A stretch of 33,683 nt of DNA, from NCBI GenBank assembly GCA_024743255.1, contig JANSWY010000054.1, forward strand, positions 1-33,683, in the 5' to 3' direction. A program made the translations under genes and the position numbers. Numbering within the stretch: the first letter of the stretch is position 1; each line of letters begins with the position of its first letter. This DNA is from a bacterium. GTDB taxonomy: Bacteria; Bacteroidota; Bacteroidia; Cytophagales; Cyclobacteriaceae. This document shows, piece by piece, positions 1 to 8,833 of the stretch. The notes beneath the pieces were generated by a model that worked only from the letters and a program-made list of their open reading frames with translations, was not told the origin of the DNA and searched no databases.

Positions 1-965
1 GATTTGATGTTTCCTTTTACGGTGAGTTTAGCATCAGGATCTGTGGTGCCGATTCCTACATTACCTGTATTTTTTATGAAAAACGCATGTTCATGAGTGG
101 AAAACTCAATGTCATTGGAGATTGCAAATCCAGCTTCAGAATTATCCCAGCCAAGAGTGAATCGATCAACATTATTACTGCCAATAGTCATTCTAGTACT
201 ATAGCCACCTGAGTTGAATCTGAATTTACCAATATTTGGCCTCTCAAGTGTTAGGAAATCTTGACCAGAATCTCCACCGACAACAGTAAGTCCATCACCA
301 GTTGGAGAATTAGTTCCAATCCCAACATTCCCATGGGCATTGATTCTCATTCGTTCAAGGTCTTGCGTTCCAAAAACCAAGCTTGAACCTCCTGCCTGAG
401 ATACTAGCCAGTTTTCATTGGCATTTGTAGAATGTGCATCGGCAAATGAGATTAGTCTTACATTGTTTCCCTGACTATTGACTTTAAATCCTGCACTAGC
501 CGATGTTCCAGCAGTGGAATTTACAATTCTGATTATTGACTCATTATTTTGATCTTTAATTGCGTCAAAAGTAGCGGATGGAGAAGTTGTCCCAAGACCC
601 ATTTGTCCCAGATGATTTATTATAAAATCATAACCACTGTTGACTGTGTTATTATGAGGGACTTTGAATCCCAAATAGCCTGTGTTACTACCGGTCGAGT
701 AAACAGCCATATCGGCATGTAAAAAAGAACCACTGGTGTTTTTACTTCTTAATCTTATGCTTGACTCGTTTCCACTACCATCATTTACAAGTCTGAGTAT
801 GTTTGTTGACTCAGATGTAGTAATTGTTGTAATGGCGTTACTAGTGCTTGTAGTCCCAATTCCAACACGATCTGTGGTTGTGACTTTATCTGTTCCATTA
901 ACCCACTGGCCAAAAACAGTGAATGATAAGGAAATAAATGTGAATAAGATTAATGTTTTTTTCAT
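1..965 (-). CDS. Secreted GIGT-repeat (tail-fibre-like) protein, 3' end outside window
   Basis: An open frame runs leftward from an ATG at 965 to the window edge (321 complete codons, no stop). It begins with a signal peptide (MKKTLILFTFISLSFTVFG, then QWVNG). The mature part repeats a short motif, seen as VGIGTTSTS, MGLGTTSPS, VGIGTNSPT and VGIGTTDPD, spaced by about 60-100 residues rich in N, S, G and T. This pattern is known from Bacteroidota surface proteins and phage-tail-fibre-like stalks, often ending in a peptidase_S74 chaperone domain; the C-terminus is not in the window, so that cannot be checked. A TATATTTG promoter element lies about 80 nt upstream. Export is supported by the signal peptide. 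Function is not known; a role in surface structure or adhesion is an inference. Confidence 0.8.
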   Translation of the reverse strand, partial: MKKTLILFTFISLSFTVFGQWVNGTDKVTTTDRVGIGTTSTSNAITTITTSESTNILRLVNDGSGNESSIRLRSKNTSGSFLHADMAVYSTGSNTGYLGFKVPHNNTVNSGYDFIINHLGQMGLGTTSPSATFDAIKDQNNESIIRIVNSTAGTSASAGFKVNSQGNNVRLISFADAHSTNANENWLVSQAGGSSLVFGTQDLERMRINAHGNVGIGTNSPTGDGLTVVGGDSGQDFLTLERPNIGKFRFNSGGYSTRMTIGSNNVDRFTLGWDNSEAGFAISNDIEFSTHEHAFFIKNTGNVGIGTTDPDAKLTVKGNIK

Positions 966-1045
966 ATTTCTAGATAGTTAAATAAATAATACACCCAAGG
1001 TAGAATCACAACAGTTGATGAATTCGACTTCAGGTTTGACGGTTG

Positions 1046-1053
1046 CAAATATA
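1046..1053 (-). promoter_or_regulatory. -7 promoter element for the GIGT-repeat gene
   Basis: The minus strand reads TATATTTG, an exact match to the Bacteroidota -7 consensus TANNTTTG, about 80 nt upstream of the ATG at 965. There is no clear TTTG at the -33 position, which falls inside the accC terminator hairpin. Confidence 0.45.
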
Positions 1054-1058
1054 TAAAA

Positions 1059-1085
1059 AAAAGCAGCCCGGTAAGAGCTGCTTTT
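1059..1085 (-). terminator. Intrinsic terminator after accC
   Basis: A perfect 9-bp stem, AAAAGCAGC paired with GCTGCTTTT around a 9-nt loop, is followed on the minus strand by a T-run. It lies 26 nt beyond the accC stop and closes the yceD-to-accC transcript just before the promoter of the next gene. Confidence 0.85.
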
Positions 1086-1110
1086 ATATTTTCAATAAGT
1101 TATTTCTAAC

Positions 1111-2454
1111 TTAAATGCTATCAAAATCAAATGTATCCAAATAAGCTGTAGTAAACTTACCAGACTGGAATACAGGATCATCCATAAGCTTGATGTGCAA
1201 TGGAATGGTAGTATCAATTCCTTCGATTACAGTTTCCATTAATGCTCTTTTCATTCTAACAATTGCTTCTTCTCTGGTTTGAGCAGAAACAATCAATTTA
1301 GCAATCATAGAGTCATAGTTTGGTGGTATTGTGTAGCCGGCATAAATGTGGCTATCTACTCTCACACCGTGACCACCTGGAAGGTGAACATTAGTGATCT
1401 TACCTGGAGAAGGTCTGAAACCTTTCTTAGGATTCTCAGCATTGATTCTACATTCCATAGAATGCAACTGAGGGAAATAATTCTGTCCTGAGATTTCAAT
1501 TCCAGCAGCAACTTTGATTTGCTCCTTAATCAAGTCGAAATCAGTTACTTCCTCTGTAATTGGGTGCTCTACCTGGATTCTTGTATTCATTTCCATGAAG
1601 TAGAAATCTCCATGCTTATCTACAAGGAATTCAATTGTTCCTGCACCTTCGTAACCAATTGCTTCAGCACCTTTAATAGCTGCTTCTCCCATTCTCTCTC
1701 TTAAGTCCTGGCTTACGATAGGAGATGGAGTTTCTTCAATTAGTTTCTGGTGTCTTCTTTGGATAGAACAATCTCTTTCAGATAAGTGGCAAGCTCTTCC
1801 TCTGGAATCACCTACAATCTGAATCTCAATATGTCTTGGTTCTTCAATGAATTTCTCAAGATACAAAGCGTCATTACCAAATGCAGCACCAGACTCTTGT
1901 CTAGCATCATCCCATGCTTTCTGGAAACCAGATTCATCGTTAACAATCCTCATACCTCTACCACCACCACCGGCAGTAGCTTTTAGGATCACTGGATATT
2001 TTACTTTCTTGGCAATTTTCTTTCCTTCCTCTACAGAGCTTAATAATCCATCAGAACCTGGAATGGTAGGAACACCAGCAGCTTTCATAGTATCTTTAGC
2101 TGTAGCTTTATCTCCCATTTTGCTGATCATGTCAGCGCTTGCTCCGATGAATTTGATGCCGTACTCATCACAAACTTTTGAGAATTCAGCATTTTCTGAA
2201 AGGAAACCATATCCCGGGTGAATAGCATCTGCATTTGTGATTTCAGCAGCAGAAATGATTCTTGGGATATTTAAATATGATTCAGTACTTGGAGGAGGAC
2301 CGATACAAACAGCCTCATCCGCAAATGTTACATGTAAACTATCCGCATCTGCCTGAGAATAAACAGCAACTGTTTTAATTCCCATTTCTCTGCAGGTACG
2401 AATTACCCTTAGAGCAATTTCTCCTCTATTGGCAATTAATATTTTTTTAAACAC
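1111..2454 (-). CDS. accC: Acetyl-CoA carboxylase biotin carboxylase subunit
   Basis: ATP-dependent carboxylation of biotin on the carrier protein AccB, the first half-reaction of acetyl-CoA carboxylase, giving malonyl-CoA for fatty-acid synthesis in the cytoplasm. The 447 residues match the usual AccC length. Order: N-terminal biotin carboxylase domain ([11 protein letters not shown] at 4-14), ATP-grasp with the glycine-rich loop GGGGRGM near 162-168, the catalytic [11 protein letters not shown] motif near 288-298, and the C-terminal domain. The start is GTG at 2454; no nearby ATG would keep the conserved [10 protein letters not shown] opening. It lies 19 nt after accB on the same strand and is the last gene of the operon, followed by a strong terminator. 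No missing key residue was seen. Confidence 0.97.
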   Translation of the reverse strand: MFKKILIANRGEIALRVIRTCREMGIKTVAVYSQADADSLHVTFADEAVCIGPPPSTESYLNIPRIISAAEITNADAIHPGYGFLSENAEFSKVCDEYGIKFIGASADMISKMGDKATAKDTMKAAGVPTIPGSDGLLSSVEEGKKIAKKVKYPVILKATAGGGGRGMRIVNDESGFQKAWDDARQESGAAFGNDALYLEKFIEEPRHIEIQIVGDSRGRACHLSERDCSIQRRHQKLIEETPSPIVSQDLRERMGEAAIKGAEAIGYEGAGTIEFLVDKHGDFYFMEMNTRIQVEHPITEEVTDFDLIKEQIKVAAGIEISGQNYFPQLHSMECRINAENPKKGFRPSPGKITNVHLPGGHGVRVDSHIYAGYTIPPNYDSMIAKLIVSAQTREEAIVRMKRALMETVIEGIDTTIPLHIKLMDDPVFQSGKFTTAYLDTFDFDSI

Positions 2455-2473
2455 GTCGCTTCGTTAAAGTGAA

Positions 2474-2974
2474 TTATGATGGATCAACTAAGAATAATGG
2501 CTGGTCGTACTCAACTGGCTGAGCATTTTCAACCAATACCTTTACGATTGTACCACTAACATCTGATTCGATTTCATTGAATAACTTCATAGCTTCAACT
2601 ATACATACAGTCTGTCCTGCTGAAACTTTATCACCAACGTTTACAAATGCCGGAGACTCAGGATTTGAAGAACGATAGAAAGTCCCAATCATTGGAGATT
2701 TTACTTGTACGTACTTGGAGTCGTCAGAACCTGCACTTTCAGCTGCTGGAGCTGCTGCCGGAGCTGGAGTCGCTGCTGGAGCAGGTGTTGCTGCCACTGG
2801 TGCTGCTGCAACCGGAGCTGCTACAACTGGAGCAGGAGCTGCTTCAACTATTTGCTGTGTAACCTCATTTGAGCGTTTTACATTGATCTTAAATTCCTCA
2901 GTTTCAATGTTAACCTCTTCCAATCCGGACTGAGAAATAAAGTCTATCAAATCTCTTATCTCCTTTGCTTTCAT
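2474..2974 (-). CDS. accB: Acetyl-CoA carboxylase biotin carboxyl carrier protein
   Basis: Carries biotin between the carboxylase (AccC) and carboxyltransferase sites. The 166 residues show an N-terminal segment (about 1-40), a flexible Ala/Pro linker (about 43-80) built from repeated APVAA and TPAPAA units, and a C-terminal biotinyl domain with the signature VEAMKLF, which places the biotinylated lysine at K130. The linker's repetitive codons also create long antisense frames here, which are shadows. It sits 19 nt upstream of accC and 103 nt downstream of efp; that gap contains a hairpin, so accB-accC might be tuned separately from efp. Confidence 0.97.
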   Translation of the reverse strand: MKAKEIRDLIDFISQSGLEEVNIETEEFKINVKRSNEVTQQIVEAAPAPVVAAPVAAAPVAATPAPAATPAPAAAPAAESAGSDDSKYVQVKSPMIGTFYRSSNPESPAFVNVGDKVSAGQTVCIVEAMKLFNEIESDVSGTIVKVLVENAQPVEYDQPLFLVDPS

Positions 2975-3016
2975 AGGTATCTATTAATTAAGTTTTTAGG
3001 GTCAATTCTTTAAGTA

Positions 3017-3058
3017 AATGCCAATAAATTGGCGTTATTCTATAACAGGTAAAACCTG
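3017..3058 (-). promoter_or_regulatory. Two hairpins in the efp-accB gap
   Basis: The gap holds two inverted repeats: AATGCCAAT/ATTGGCGTT (3017-3036, loop AA, one T-G pair) and CAGGT/ACCTG (3046-3058). Neither is followed by a strong T-run on the minus strand, so this is at most a weak terminator, a processing site or a leader structure for accB. Confidence 0.3.
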
Positions 3059-3077
3059 AAATGGCGGTAAATATAAA

Positions 3078-3641
3078 TTATTTTACACGTTCTACGTAAG
3101 CTCCCTTAGTAGTATCGATTTTAATTCTTTCATCCTGATTGATGAAAAGGGGAACTTGTACTGTTGCACCAGTGTCAATTGTTGCTGGCTTTGAAGCGTT
3201 TGTTGCAGTGTCTCCCTTAATACCAGGCTCTGTATAAGTAACAGTCACCTCTACATGTAAAGGAAGTTCACAACCTAAAATTTCTTCTTGCTCTTCGTGA
3301 ATGATTACTTCACATACTTGTCCGTCATGAAGGAATTGAGGAGCGTTAATAAGGTTTTCCTGGATACTTACCTGCTCAAAAGTCTCATTATCCATGAAAT
3401 TATATCCCATATCATCCTTGTAAAGGAATTGGTATGGTCTTCTTACTACTCTTGCAGTGCTGATTTTGTGACCTGCAGAGAATGTATTATCTACTACTTT
3501 TCCAGTCCTAACGCTTTTAAGTTTTGTTCTTACGAATGCAGGACCTTTTCCCGGTTTTACGTGTTGAAATTCAACTACAGAATACAGGTCATGATTGAAT
3601 TCAATAACCAACCCGTTTCTAATATCTGCTGTGGTTGCCAT
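3078..3641 (-). CDS. efp: Elongation factor P
   Basis: Binds the ribosome between the P and E sites and helps peptide-bond formation at polyproline stretches. The 187 residues fit the three-domain EF-P family. The N-terminal KOW-like domain carries the exposed loop PGKGPAF, with the usual modification-site lysine at K32; a C-terminal OB domain follows. It begins with ATG at 3641, 35 nt after fabH. Grouping with rpmF, fabH and accBC is a common arrangement in this phylum. Which enzyme, if any, modifies K32 cannot be told, since no epmA-, earP- or ymfI-type gene is in the window. Confidence 0.97.
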   Translation of the reverse strand: MATTADIRNGLVIEFNHDLYSVVEFQHVKPGKGPAFVRTKLKSVRTGKVVDNTFSAGHKISTARVVRRPYQFLYKDDMGYNFMDNETFEQVSIQENLINAPQFLHDGQVCEVIIHEEQEEILGCELPLHVEVTVTYTEPGIKGDTATNASKPATIDTGATVQVPLFINQDERIKIDTTKGAYVERVK

Positions 3642-3676
3642 GAAAAGTGAATTTGTTTATTTGAACTTGTTAAATA

Positions 3677-4675
3677 CTATTTAGAATCGTAGGACCACTT
3701 GATGTAAGTTGCGCCCCAGGTAAATCCTCCTCCAAATGCTGCAAGGATAAGATTATCTCCTTTTTTCAATTTAGACTCATAGTCCCATAAACACAACGGA
3801 ATAGTTCCGCTGGTTGTGTTACCAAACTTTTGAATATTGAGCATTACCTTTTCTTCAGGTAATCCAATTCTGTTGGCTGTTGCGTCAATAATTCTCTTAT
3901 TAGCCTGGTGAGGTACCAAGTATGCAATATCATCTCCAGTCAGGTTGTTTCTGTCGGCAACTTCAGCTGCAGTGTCTGCCATGTTTTTCACAGCAAACTT
4001 AAAAACCTGAGAACCTTCCTGATAAACGTAGTGCTCTTTGTTTTGAAGTGTTTCAACAGAAGCCGGCTTTCTACTTCCACCAGCTTTCATGTGAAGATAA
4101 GGTTCGCCAGATCCATCAGAATGAAGTTCTGTGTCAATAATTCCAGTTTCGTCTTCTGAAGGTTCTAACATAACAGCTCCACCACCATCTCCAAAAATGA
4201 TACAGGTAGCTCTGTCGGTGTAATCAATGATGGAAGACATTTTATCAGCTCCCACAACGATAACCTTTTTATAAAGTCCGGTCGCAATGAATTGAGATCC
4301 GGTAGTAAGTGCATATAGAAATCCTGAACAAGCAGCCTGAAGGTCGTAACTGAAAGAGTTAACTGCTCCAACAGCATTTGCAATGATGTTACCCGTGGCT
4401 GGGAATGCCATGTCAGGAGTAGTTGTGGCGCATATGATCAAGTCAATGTCTTCAGCTTTTGTATTGGTTTTTTCAAGAAGCCCTTTTACAGCTTCAATTC
4501 CAATTACTGAAACACCCTTGTTCTCACCTTTTAGGATTCTTCTCTCTTTAATACCCGTTCTGGAAGTAATCCATTCATCATTTGTGTCCACCATTGTTTC
4601 CAACTCCTGATTAGTCAGGATGTAATCTGGAACATACCCGTGGACTCCAGTAATAGCCGCTCGTTTAAGGTTCAT
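3677..4675 (-). CDS. fabH: 3-oxoacyl-ACP synthase III (KAS III)
   Basis: Condenses an acyl-CoA starter with malonyl-ACP to begin each fatty-acid chain. The 332 residues have the thiolase fold with the KAS III catalytic triad: C116 in AACSGF, H256 in PHQANK and N286 in GNTTSG. The C-terminal [13 protein letters not shown] ending is typical. It follows rpmF after 68 nt that contain a terminator-like hairpin, and efp follows after 35 nt. FabH and downstream AccBC act in consecutive parts of the same pathway. Stop codon is TAG. Bacteroidota often carry more than one FabH, so this may be one of several paralogues. Confidence 0.95.
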   Translation of the reverse strand: MNLKRAAITGVHGYVPDYILTNQELETMVDTNDEWITSRTGIKERRILKGENKGVSVIGIEAVKGLLEKTNTKAEDIDLIICATTTPDMAFPATGNIIANAVGAVNSFSYDLQAACSGFLYALTTGSQFIATGLYKKVIVVGADKMSSIIDYTDRATCIIFGDGGGAVMLEPSEDETGIIDTELHSDGSGEPYLHMKAGGSRKPASVETLQNKEHYVYQEGSQVFKFAVKNMADTAAEVADRNNLTGDDIAYLVPHQANKRIIDATANRIGLPEEKVMLNIQKFGNTTSGTIPLCLWDYESKLKKGDNLILAAFGGGFTWGATYIKWSYDSK

Positions 4676-4693
4676 CTAGGTGATTTTGTTATT

Positions 4694-4727
4694 AAAAAAT
4701 CAAAGCCTGCAATTTATACAGGCTTTT
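4694..4727 (-). terminator. Intra-operon terminator between rpmF and fabH
   Basis: A perfect 8-bp stem, AAAGCCTG paired with CAGGCTTT around a 9-nt loop, is followed on the minus strand by GATTTTTT. I see no promoter between it and the fabH ATG at 4675, so fabH and later genes probably depend on read-through. Confidence 0.65.
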
Positions 4728-4743
4728 CTATTTCTTCTAACGA

Positions 4744-4935
4744 TTAGGCTAAAACTTCCTTCTCCATCACAACTTTACCTTTGTAGTAAAGTTTGCCTTC
4801 ATGCCAGTATGCTCTGTGAGGCAAATGAGCTTCTCCAGTAACCTGACAAATCATATAGTTCTTTGGTTCTGCTTTGTAATGCGTTCTTCTCTTATCTCTT
4901 CTTTGTTTCGATATCTTACGCTTAGGATGAGCCAT
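4744..4935 (-). CDS. rpmF: 50S ribosomal protein L32
   Basis: Small basic protein of the large ribosomal subunit. The 63 residues start with [19 protein letters not shown], the conserved L32 opening, and have the [11 protein letters not shown] core. It contains only one cysteine (C30, in MICQVTGE), so it is the form without a four-cysteine zinc site. It lies 18 nt after yceD, the classic yceD-rpmF pair, and upstream of fabH as in many bacteria. Because transcription may end partly at 4694-4727, rpmF mRNA may be more abundant than that of the fatty-acid genes. Confidence 0.97.
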   Translation of the reverse strand: MAHPKRKISKQRRDKRRTHYKAEPKNYMICQVTGEAHLPHRAYWHEGKLYYKGKVVMEKEVLA

Positions 4936-4953
4936 TTCTAATTGTATTTAATG

Positions 4954-5481
4954 TTATTGTTTTTTCAAATTTCTTAATGCTTCCCATCTGGGATCCAATG
5001 TTTCCTCATTCTCTTCTTCCTCCTCTACAAAATCATCAGAAGAATAAATCAGGTCATCAGTTTCTTCCTCTCCTTCAAATTTGGGATGAAGCTTTTTCAT
5101 TGGAATTGAGATGGTTAAGTATTCAAAGATATTTTGTGCAATGTTTAAAGACTGTGTGTCTCTATGTATGCTAATAATCTCATCACCTAACTCAACATCT
5201 TCCTCTCCGAACTTGATCAGTAGATTTTCTGACTTCTTAATTGGGAACATAAATGGTTCCAAACTCCTGTCACAAATCAACTCAACTTCGGCATCTATTT
5301 GGAAGTCTGCCGTCATCATCGTTTCCTCTTTCATCAACTCCAGATGACAAGTTCCTTTTCCCTTTTCAATAATGCTATTCTCGAATAGCTCGAAAAAAGA
5401 ATTTTCAAACTCAAAATCAAAGCTGTGCGTTTTATTTGGCAGCTTGTATATATCGATTCTGTAGTTATCTAAAGCTCTCAT
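4954..5481 (-). CDS. DUF177 / YceD family protein
   Basis: DUF177 proteins are encoded next to rpmF in most bacteria and are linked to accumulation of 23S rRNA. The 175 residues include the family's CDRSLEPF-type segment near the middle (usually C-x-R-x-L), a very acidic stretch (EEEEENEETLDPRW) and the C-terminal DPRWEALRNLKK typical of Bacteroidota members. I chose the ATG at 5481 over the TTG at 5511. A purine-rich GGAAGGA lies just upstream of the ATG, and the likely -7 element at 5509-5516 would start transcription downstream of the TTG. It is the first gene of the operon leading to accC. Confidence 0.9.
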   Translation of the reverse strand: MRALDNYRIDIYKLPNKTHSFDFEFENSFFELFENSIIEKGKGTCHLELMKEETMMTADFQIDAEVELICDRSLEPFMFPIKKSENLLIKFGEEDVELGDEIISIHRDTQSLNIAQNIFEYLTISIPMKKLHPKFEGEEETDDLIYSSDDFVEEEEENEETLDPRWEALRNLKKQ

Positions 5482-5508
5482 CGATCCTTCCCTTTGAATA
5501 AAGAACCG

Positions 5509-5516
5509 CAAATTTA
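5509..5516 (-). promoter_or_regulatory. -7 element for the yceD-rpmF-fabH-efp-accBC operon
   Basis: The minus strand reads TAAATTTG, an exact TANNTTTG match, 28-35 nt before the ATG of the DUF177 gene. Transcription would begin near 5502, leaving a leader of about 20 nt. The -33 region is not clear. Confidence 0.45.
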
Positions 5517-5565
5517 CGGAGAGATTTCTAAATAATAAAGAAAAAGCAATAAATAGATTAAGGAA

Positions 5566-6585
5566 TTATGAATTCTCTTGTCTCATTTTCCAAACATCGT
5601 ATGCCAGATACAATGCTTGTCTCATAGAAGTCTCGCTTGAAGCATTTTTACCAGCAATCCCATAAGCAGTTCCATGATCAGGAGATGTTCTGATTACAGG
5701 AAGACCTGCTGTGAAGTTCACACCGTGTTCAAATGCCATGCTTTTGAATGGTATTAATCCTTGGTCGTGATACATAGCCAGAATTCCGTCATATGAGTTG
5801 AATTGATCTGAACCGAAGAATCCATCTGCCGGGAAAGGTCCAAATACCAGATTGCCATTATTTCTCTCTTCTTCCAATGCAGGACCAATTATTTCTTGTT
5901 CCTCTTTTCCAAGTAATCCGTTTTCTCCAGCATGAGGATTAAGTCCCATAACAGCGATCTTTGGTTTTTTGATGCCAAAGTCTTTCTTCAGAGACTTGAT
6001 CATGATCTTAAGCTTCTTTTTGATGGCTTCTCCTGTAATCTTGCCTGGAACATCTTTCAATGGAATGTGTCCTGTAACTACACCTACTCTAAGTGTGTCA
6101 CTAACAAGGAACATCAAATTATCATCTACTTCAAACTTTTGAGCCAGGTATTCTGTGTGGCCAGGAAAAGCAAAATCGTCTGATTGGATATTATTCTTGT
6201 TGATAGGTGCTGTAACAATGGCATGAATTTTACCATCCTTTAGATCCTGAGAGGCTTTTTCTAAAGAAAGTAATGCGTACTTGCCACCATCTTCATTTTC
6301 TTCACCAGGTTTTATCTCAACATTCTCATCCCAGATGTTTAGCACATTAACCTTCTTCGGGTTGATATTGTCCAATCCCTTAGTTTGGTAATAATTGAAT
6401 GACTGTAAATCCAGGTTCTTTCTGTAAAAGGAAATTACCTTGGCGGAACTATATATAATAGGTGTAAAGGATTTGCAAAGTCGATTATCCATCAGTGATT
6501 TAATGATAACTTCTGGTCCAACACCATTGATATCACCAACCGTAATTCCGATTAGTGGTTTGTCGTTTGTATTATTCTTTGTCAT
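5566..6585 (-). CDS. pdxA: 4-hydroxythreonine-4-phosphate dehydrogenase
   Basis: NAD-dependent oxidation of 4-hydroxythreonine 4-phosphate in the DXP-dependent pyridoxal-phosphate pathway; PdxJ uses the product. The 339 residues are the usual length. The opening IGITVGDINGVGPE is the family signature, and the metal-binding histidines are visible as H173 (TGHIPL), H218 (NPHAGE) and H273 (MYHDQGL). The start is ATG at 6585. It is upstream of the DUF177 gene with an 84-nt gap that contains that gene's likely promoter, and it is divergent from rsmA with 107 nt between the start codons. Confidence 0.97.
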   Translation of the reverse strand: MTKNNTNDKPLIGITVGDINGVGPEVIIKSLMDNRLCKSFTPIIYSSAKVISFYRKNLDLQSFNYYQTKGLDNINPKKVNVLNIWDENVEIKPGEENEDGGKYALLSLEKASQDLKDGKIHAIVTAPINKNNIQSDDFAFPGHTEYLAQKFEVDDNLMFLVSDTLRVGVVTGHIPLKDVPGKITGEAIKKKLKIMIKSLKKDFGIKKPKIAVMGLNPHAGENGLLGKEEQEIIGPALEEERNNGNLVFGPFPADGFFGSDQFNSYDGILAMYHDQGLIPFKSMAFEHGVNFTAGLPVIRTSPDHGTAYGIAGKNASSETSMRQALYLAYDVWKMRQENS

Positions 6586-6692
6586 TTTTTGCTATCAGCA
6601 CTTAACAAATTTCTTTGCTATTGGTCATTCAATACGAAAGAATAACCCTTAATTTGCTCCTGCAAGTTAAATTATTTGGAAAACAAATTGCA

Positions 6693-7469
6693 ATGGATTC
6701 AGTAAGGCCAAAAAAGAAGTTGGGACAACACTTTCTAAAAGACGAAAATATCGCACTTAAGATAGTGGATGCATTGCAGCTAAATCAAGATGAAAAACAT
6801 GTTTTGGAAATTGGCCCAGGTACAGGCGTCTTAACCAAATATTTGATTGAAAATGGAATTCCAGATTTTAAAGCGCTAGATGTAGATGATGAATCTGTTG
6901 AATACCTGAAAAAACATTACCCTGATCATTCAGAGAAATTTCATTTGCAAGACTTTTTGAAATCAGAGTTGCCAGAAGAGAATTTTGCAGTCATTGGGAA
7001 TTTTCCCTACAACATAAGTTCTCAAATCTTCTTTAAAATATATGATTATCGCAATCATGCTACTGAAGTTGTAGGGATGATTCAAAAGGAAGTAGCTGAT
7101 AGAATTAGCTCAAAAGAAGGCAATAAGACATACGGTATACTGAGTGTTCTATTGCAGGCGTTTTATGAAGTGGAATATTTATTCACTGTTCCTCCTGGGG
7201 TATTTAATCCTCCGCCTAAAGTAAAATCAGCAGTAATCAGATTCTCCAGAAATAATGTTAAGAAACTGGAATGTGATGAAGCGCTATTTAAAAGGGTTGT
7301 TAAGGAGGGTTTCCAAAAGCGCCGCAAAACGTTGTGGAACTCTTTAAAAAATTTAAATTTGCCCGAGTCTCTCAGGGACGAACCTATGCTAACCAAAAGA
7401 GCCGAACAACTTTCGGTTAATCAGTTTATTGAATTAACAAAATTGATTGAGCAATCATGGAACAATTGA
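6693..7469 (+). CDS. rsmA: 16S rRNA (adenine1518/1519-N6)-dimethyltransferase
   Basis: Dimethylates two adjacent adenines in the 3' terminal hairpin of 16S rRNA during small-subunit maturation (also called KsgA). From the chosen ATG at 6693 the protein has 258 residues and begins MDSVRPKKKLGQHFL, the standard opening; the frame stays open upstream to 6615 but those 26 residues do not resemble the family. Motifs: SAM-binding EIGPGTG at 39-45 and catalytic NFPY at 103-106 (NLPY in most relatives). Its last 13 nt overlap mgtE, so the two are co-translated from one transcript. Confidence 0.97.
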   Translation: MDSVRPKKKLGQHFLKDENIALKIVDALQLNQDEKHVLEIGPGTGVLTKYLIENGIPDFKALDVDDESVEYLKKHYPDHSEKFHLQDFLKSELPEENFAVIGNFPYNISSQIFFKIYDYRNHATEVVGMIQKEVADRISSKEGNKTYGILSVLLQAFYEVEYLFTVPPGVFNPPPKVKSAVIRFSRNNVKKLECDEALFKRVVKEGFQKRRKTLWNSLKNLNLPESLRDEPMLTKRAEQLSVNQFIELTKLIEQSWNN

Positions 7470-8821
7470 CTCATTTTGAACTTACCAAAGAGTTCCTCGA
7501 TCTATTTCAGGTTGCCCTGGAAAATCGAGACGATGAGTTTATTCTCCAGACGCTGGAAGGAGTAAATCCTGCCGACATCTCCGCTCTTCTTGATGAGTTT
7601 GAGACAGAGGAATGTCACTTTGTTCTAAATCTCCTCGACAATAAAGTAAGCGCAGAAATTATAAGTGATCTCGCTGAAGACATTAAAGGGAAGTTTATCA
7701 TGGACTTCACTTCTTCAGAGGTTGCCCAATTTATAGAACACCTCGATTCTGATGACGGGGTAGATATCCTGGCATTAATTCCTCTCAAGAAACGAGAAGA
7801 AATAATCAGCCTCCTGCAAAATGAAGAGAAGGCATCTAATATTCTTGATCTATTAAGATACGATGAAGATGTTGCCGGAGGTTTGATGGCAAAAGAGCTG
7901 ATCAAAGCTAACCTTAATTGGACCGTACTTCAGTGTATTGATGAAATCAGAAAGCAAGCAGAAAATGTTGAAAAAATTTACTCTGTATATGTTGTTGATG
8001 ATCATGAGAAGTTGATCGGGAAAGTTTCTCTTAAAAGAATTATTCTAGCAAGCGATGCAATGAAGATCTCTGATATCTATGATCCTGATGTGGTTTCTGT
8101 TGAGACTTATCTGGATGAAGAGGAGGTAGCTATTGTGATGCAGAAATATGATTTGGATGCTGTACCTGTTGTGAACGCAAGAGGTAGACTGGTTGGGAGA
8201 ATTACAATTGATGATATTGTAGATGTAATTACTGAGCAAGCAGAAGAAGAAAGACAAATCATGTCTGGTATATCTTCGGATGTGGAGGAAGATGATACTG
8301 TATGGGTACTTTCAAAGGCCCGGTTACCATGGCTGGTTATTGGTTTGGTTGGGGGACTTGTTGGAGCATACTTCATTAGTTTTTTCGAAGGTGAAATTAA
8401 GGTGATACCAATAATGGCATTTTTTATTCCATTGATTACTGCAACGGGTGGAAATGTTGGTATTCAGTCTTCTTCATTGGTGGTGCAAAGTTTAGCTAAT
8501 AGAAGCGCTTTTACTGACAGTCTTGTGAAAAGATTAGTGAAGGTATTGTTTGTAGCTGTAGTAAATGGGGTGATACTGGCTTTGATTGTTTTTGGAGTGG
8601 TGATATTGTTTACCAAAGATCAAAGAATAGCATTGACAGTTGCTTTCGCTTTGTTTAGTGTTGTTTTATTAGCATCCTTCATGGGGACAATTACTCCTCT
8701 GTTGTTAGATAAATTTGGAATCAATCCTGCGTTAGCTTCTGGACCTTTTATTACTACAGCCAACGATTTGTTAGGTCTTATCGTTTATTTTGCTGTAGCT
8801 CACTCATTATACGGCTTATAA
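7457..8821 (+). CDS. mgtE: MgtE-family magnesium transporter
   Basis: Inner-membrane Mg2+ channel gated by cytosolic Mg2+. The 454 residues follow the family order: an acidic MgtE N-domain (about 1-130), two CBS domains (about 135-255), a connecting helix, and a C-terminal five-helix membrane domain starting near residue 285. The pore-region sequence GGNVGIQSSSLVVQSLA is visible in the second membrane segment. The start ATG lies inside the end of rsmA (13-nt overlap), indicating translational coupling. serA follows after 12 nt. I saw no Mg2+ riboswitch-like leader, which could not fit here. Confidence 0.95.
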   Translation: MEQLTHFELTKEFLDLFQVALENRDDEFILQTLEGVNPADISALLDEFETEECHFVLNLLDNKVSAEIISDLAEDIKGKFIMDFTSSEVAQFIEHLDSDDGVDILALIPLKKREEIISLLQNEEKASNILDLLRYDEDVAGGLMAKELIKANLNWTVLQCIDEIRKQAENVEKIYSVYVVDDHEKLIGKVSLKRIILASDAMKISDIYDPDVVSVETYLDEEEVAIVMQKYDLDAVPVVNARGRLVGRITIDDIVDVITEQAEEERQIMSGISSDVEEDDTVWVLSKARLPWLVIGLVGGLVGAYFISFFEGEIKVIPIMAFFIPLITATGGNVGIQSSSLVVQSLANRSAFTDSLVKRLVKVLFVAVVNGVILALIVFGVVILFTKDQRIALTVAFALFSVVLLASFMGTITPLLLDKFGINPALASGPFITTANDLLGLIVYFAVAHSLYGL

Positions 8822-8833
8822 GCCATCAGAGAA

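Noticed and set aside
736-981. 81-codon plus-strand hydrophobic frame
   Set aside because: It is a shadow of the GIGT-repeat gene, which has the better signal peptide and repeats on the minus strand.
2647-2933. Two long plus-strand Ala/Gly- and Leu-rich frames opposite accB
   Set aside because: They are produced by the repetitive Ala/Pro linker codons of accB read on the other strand.
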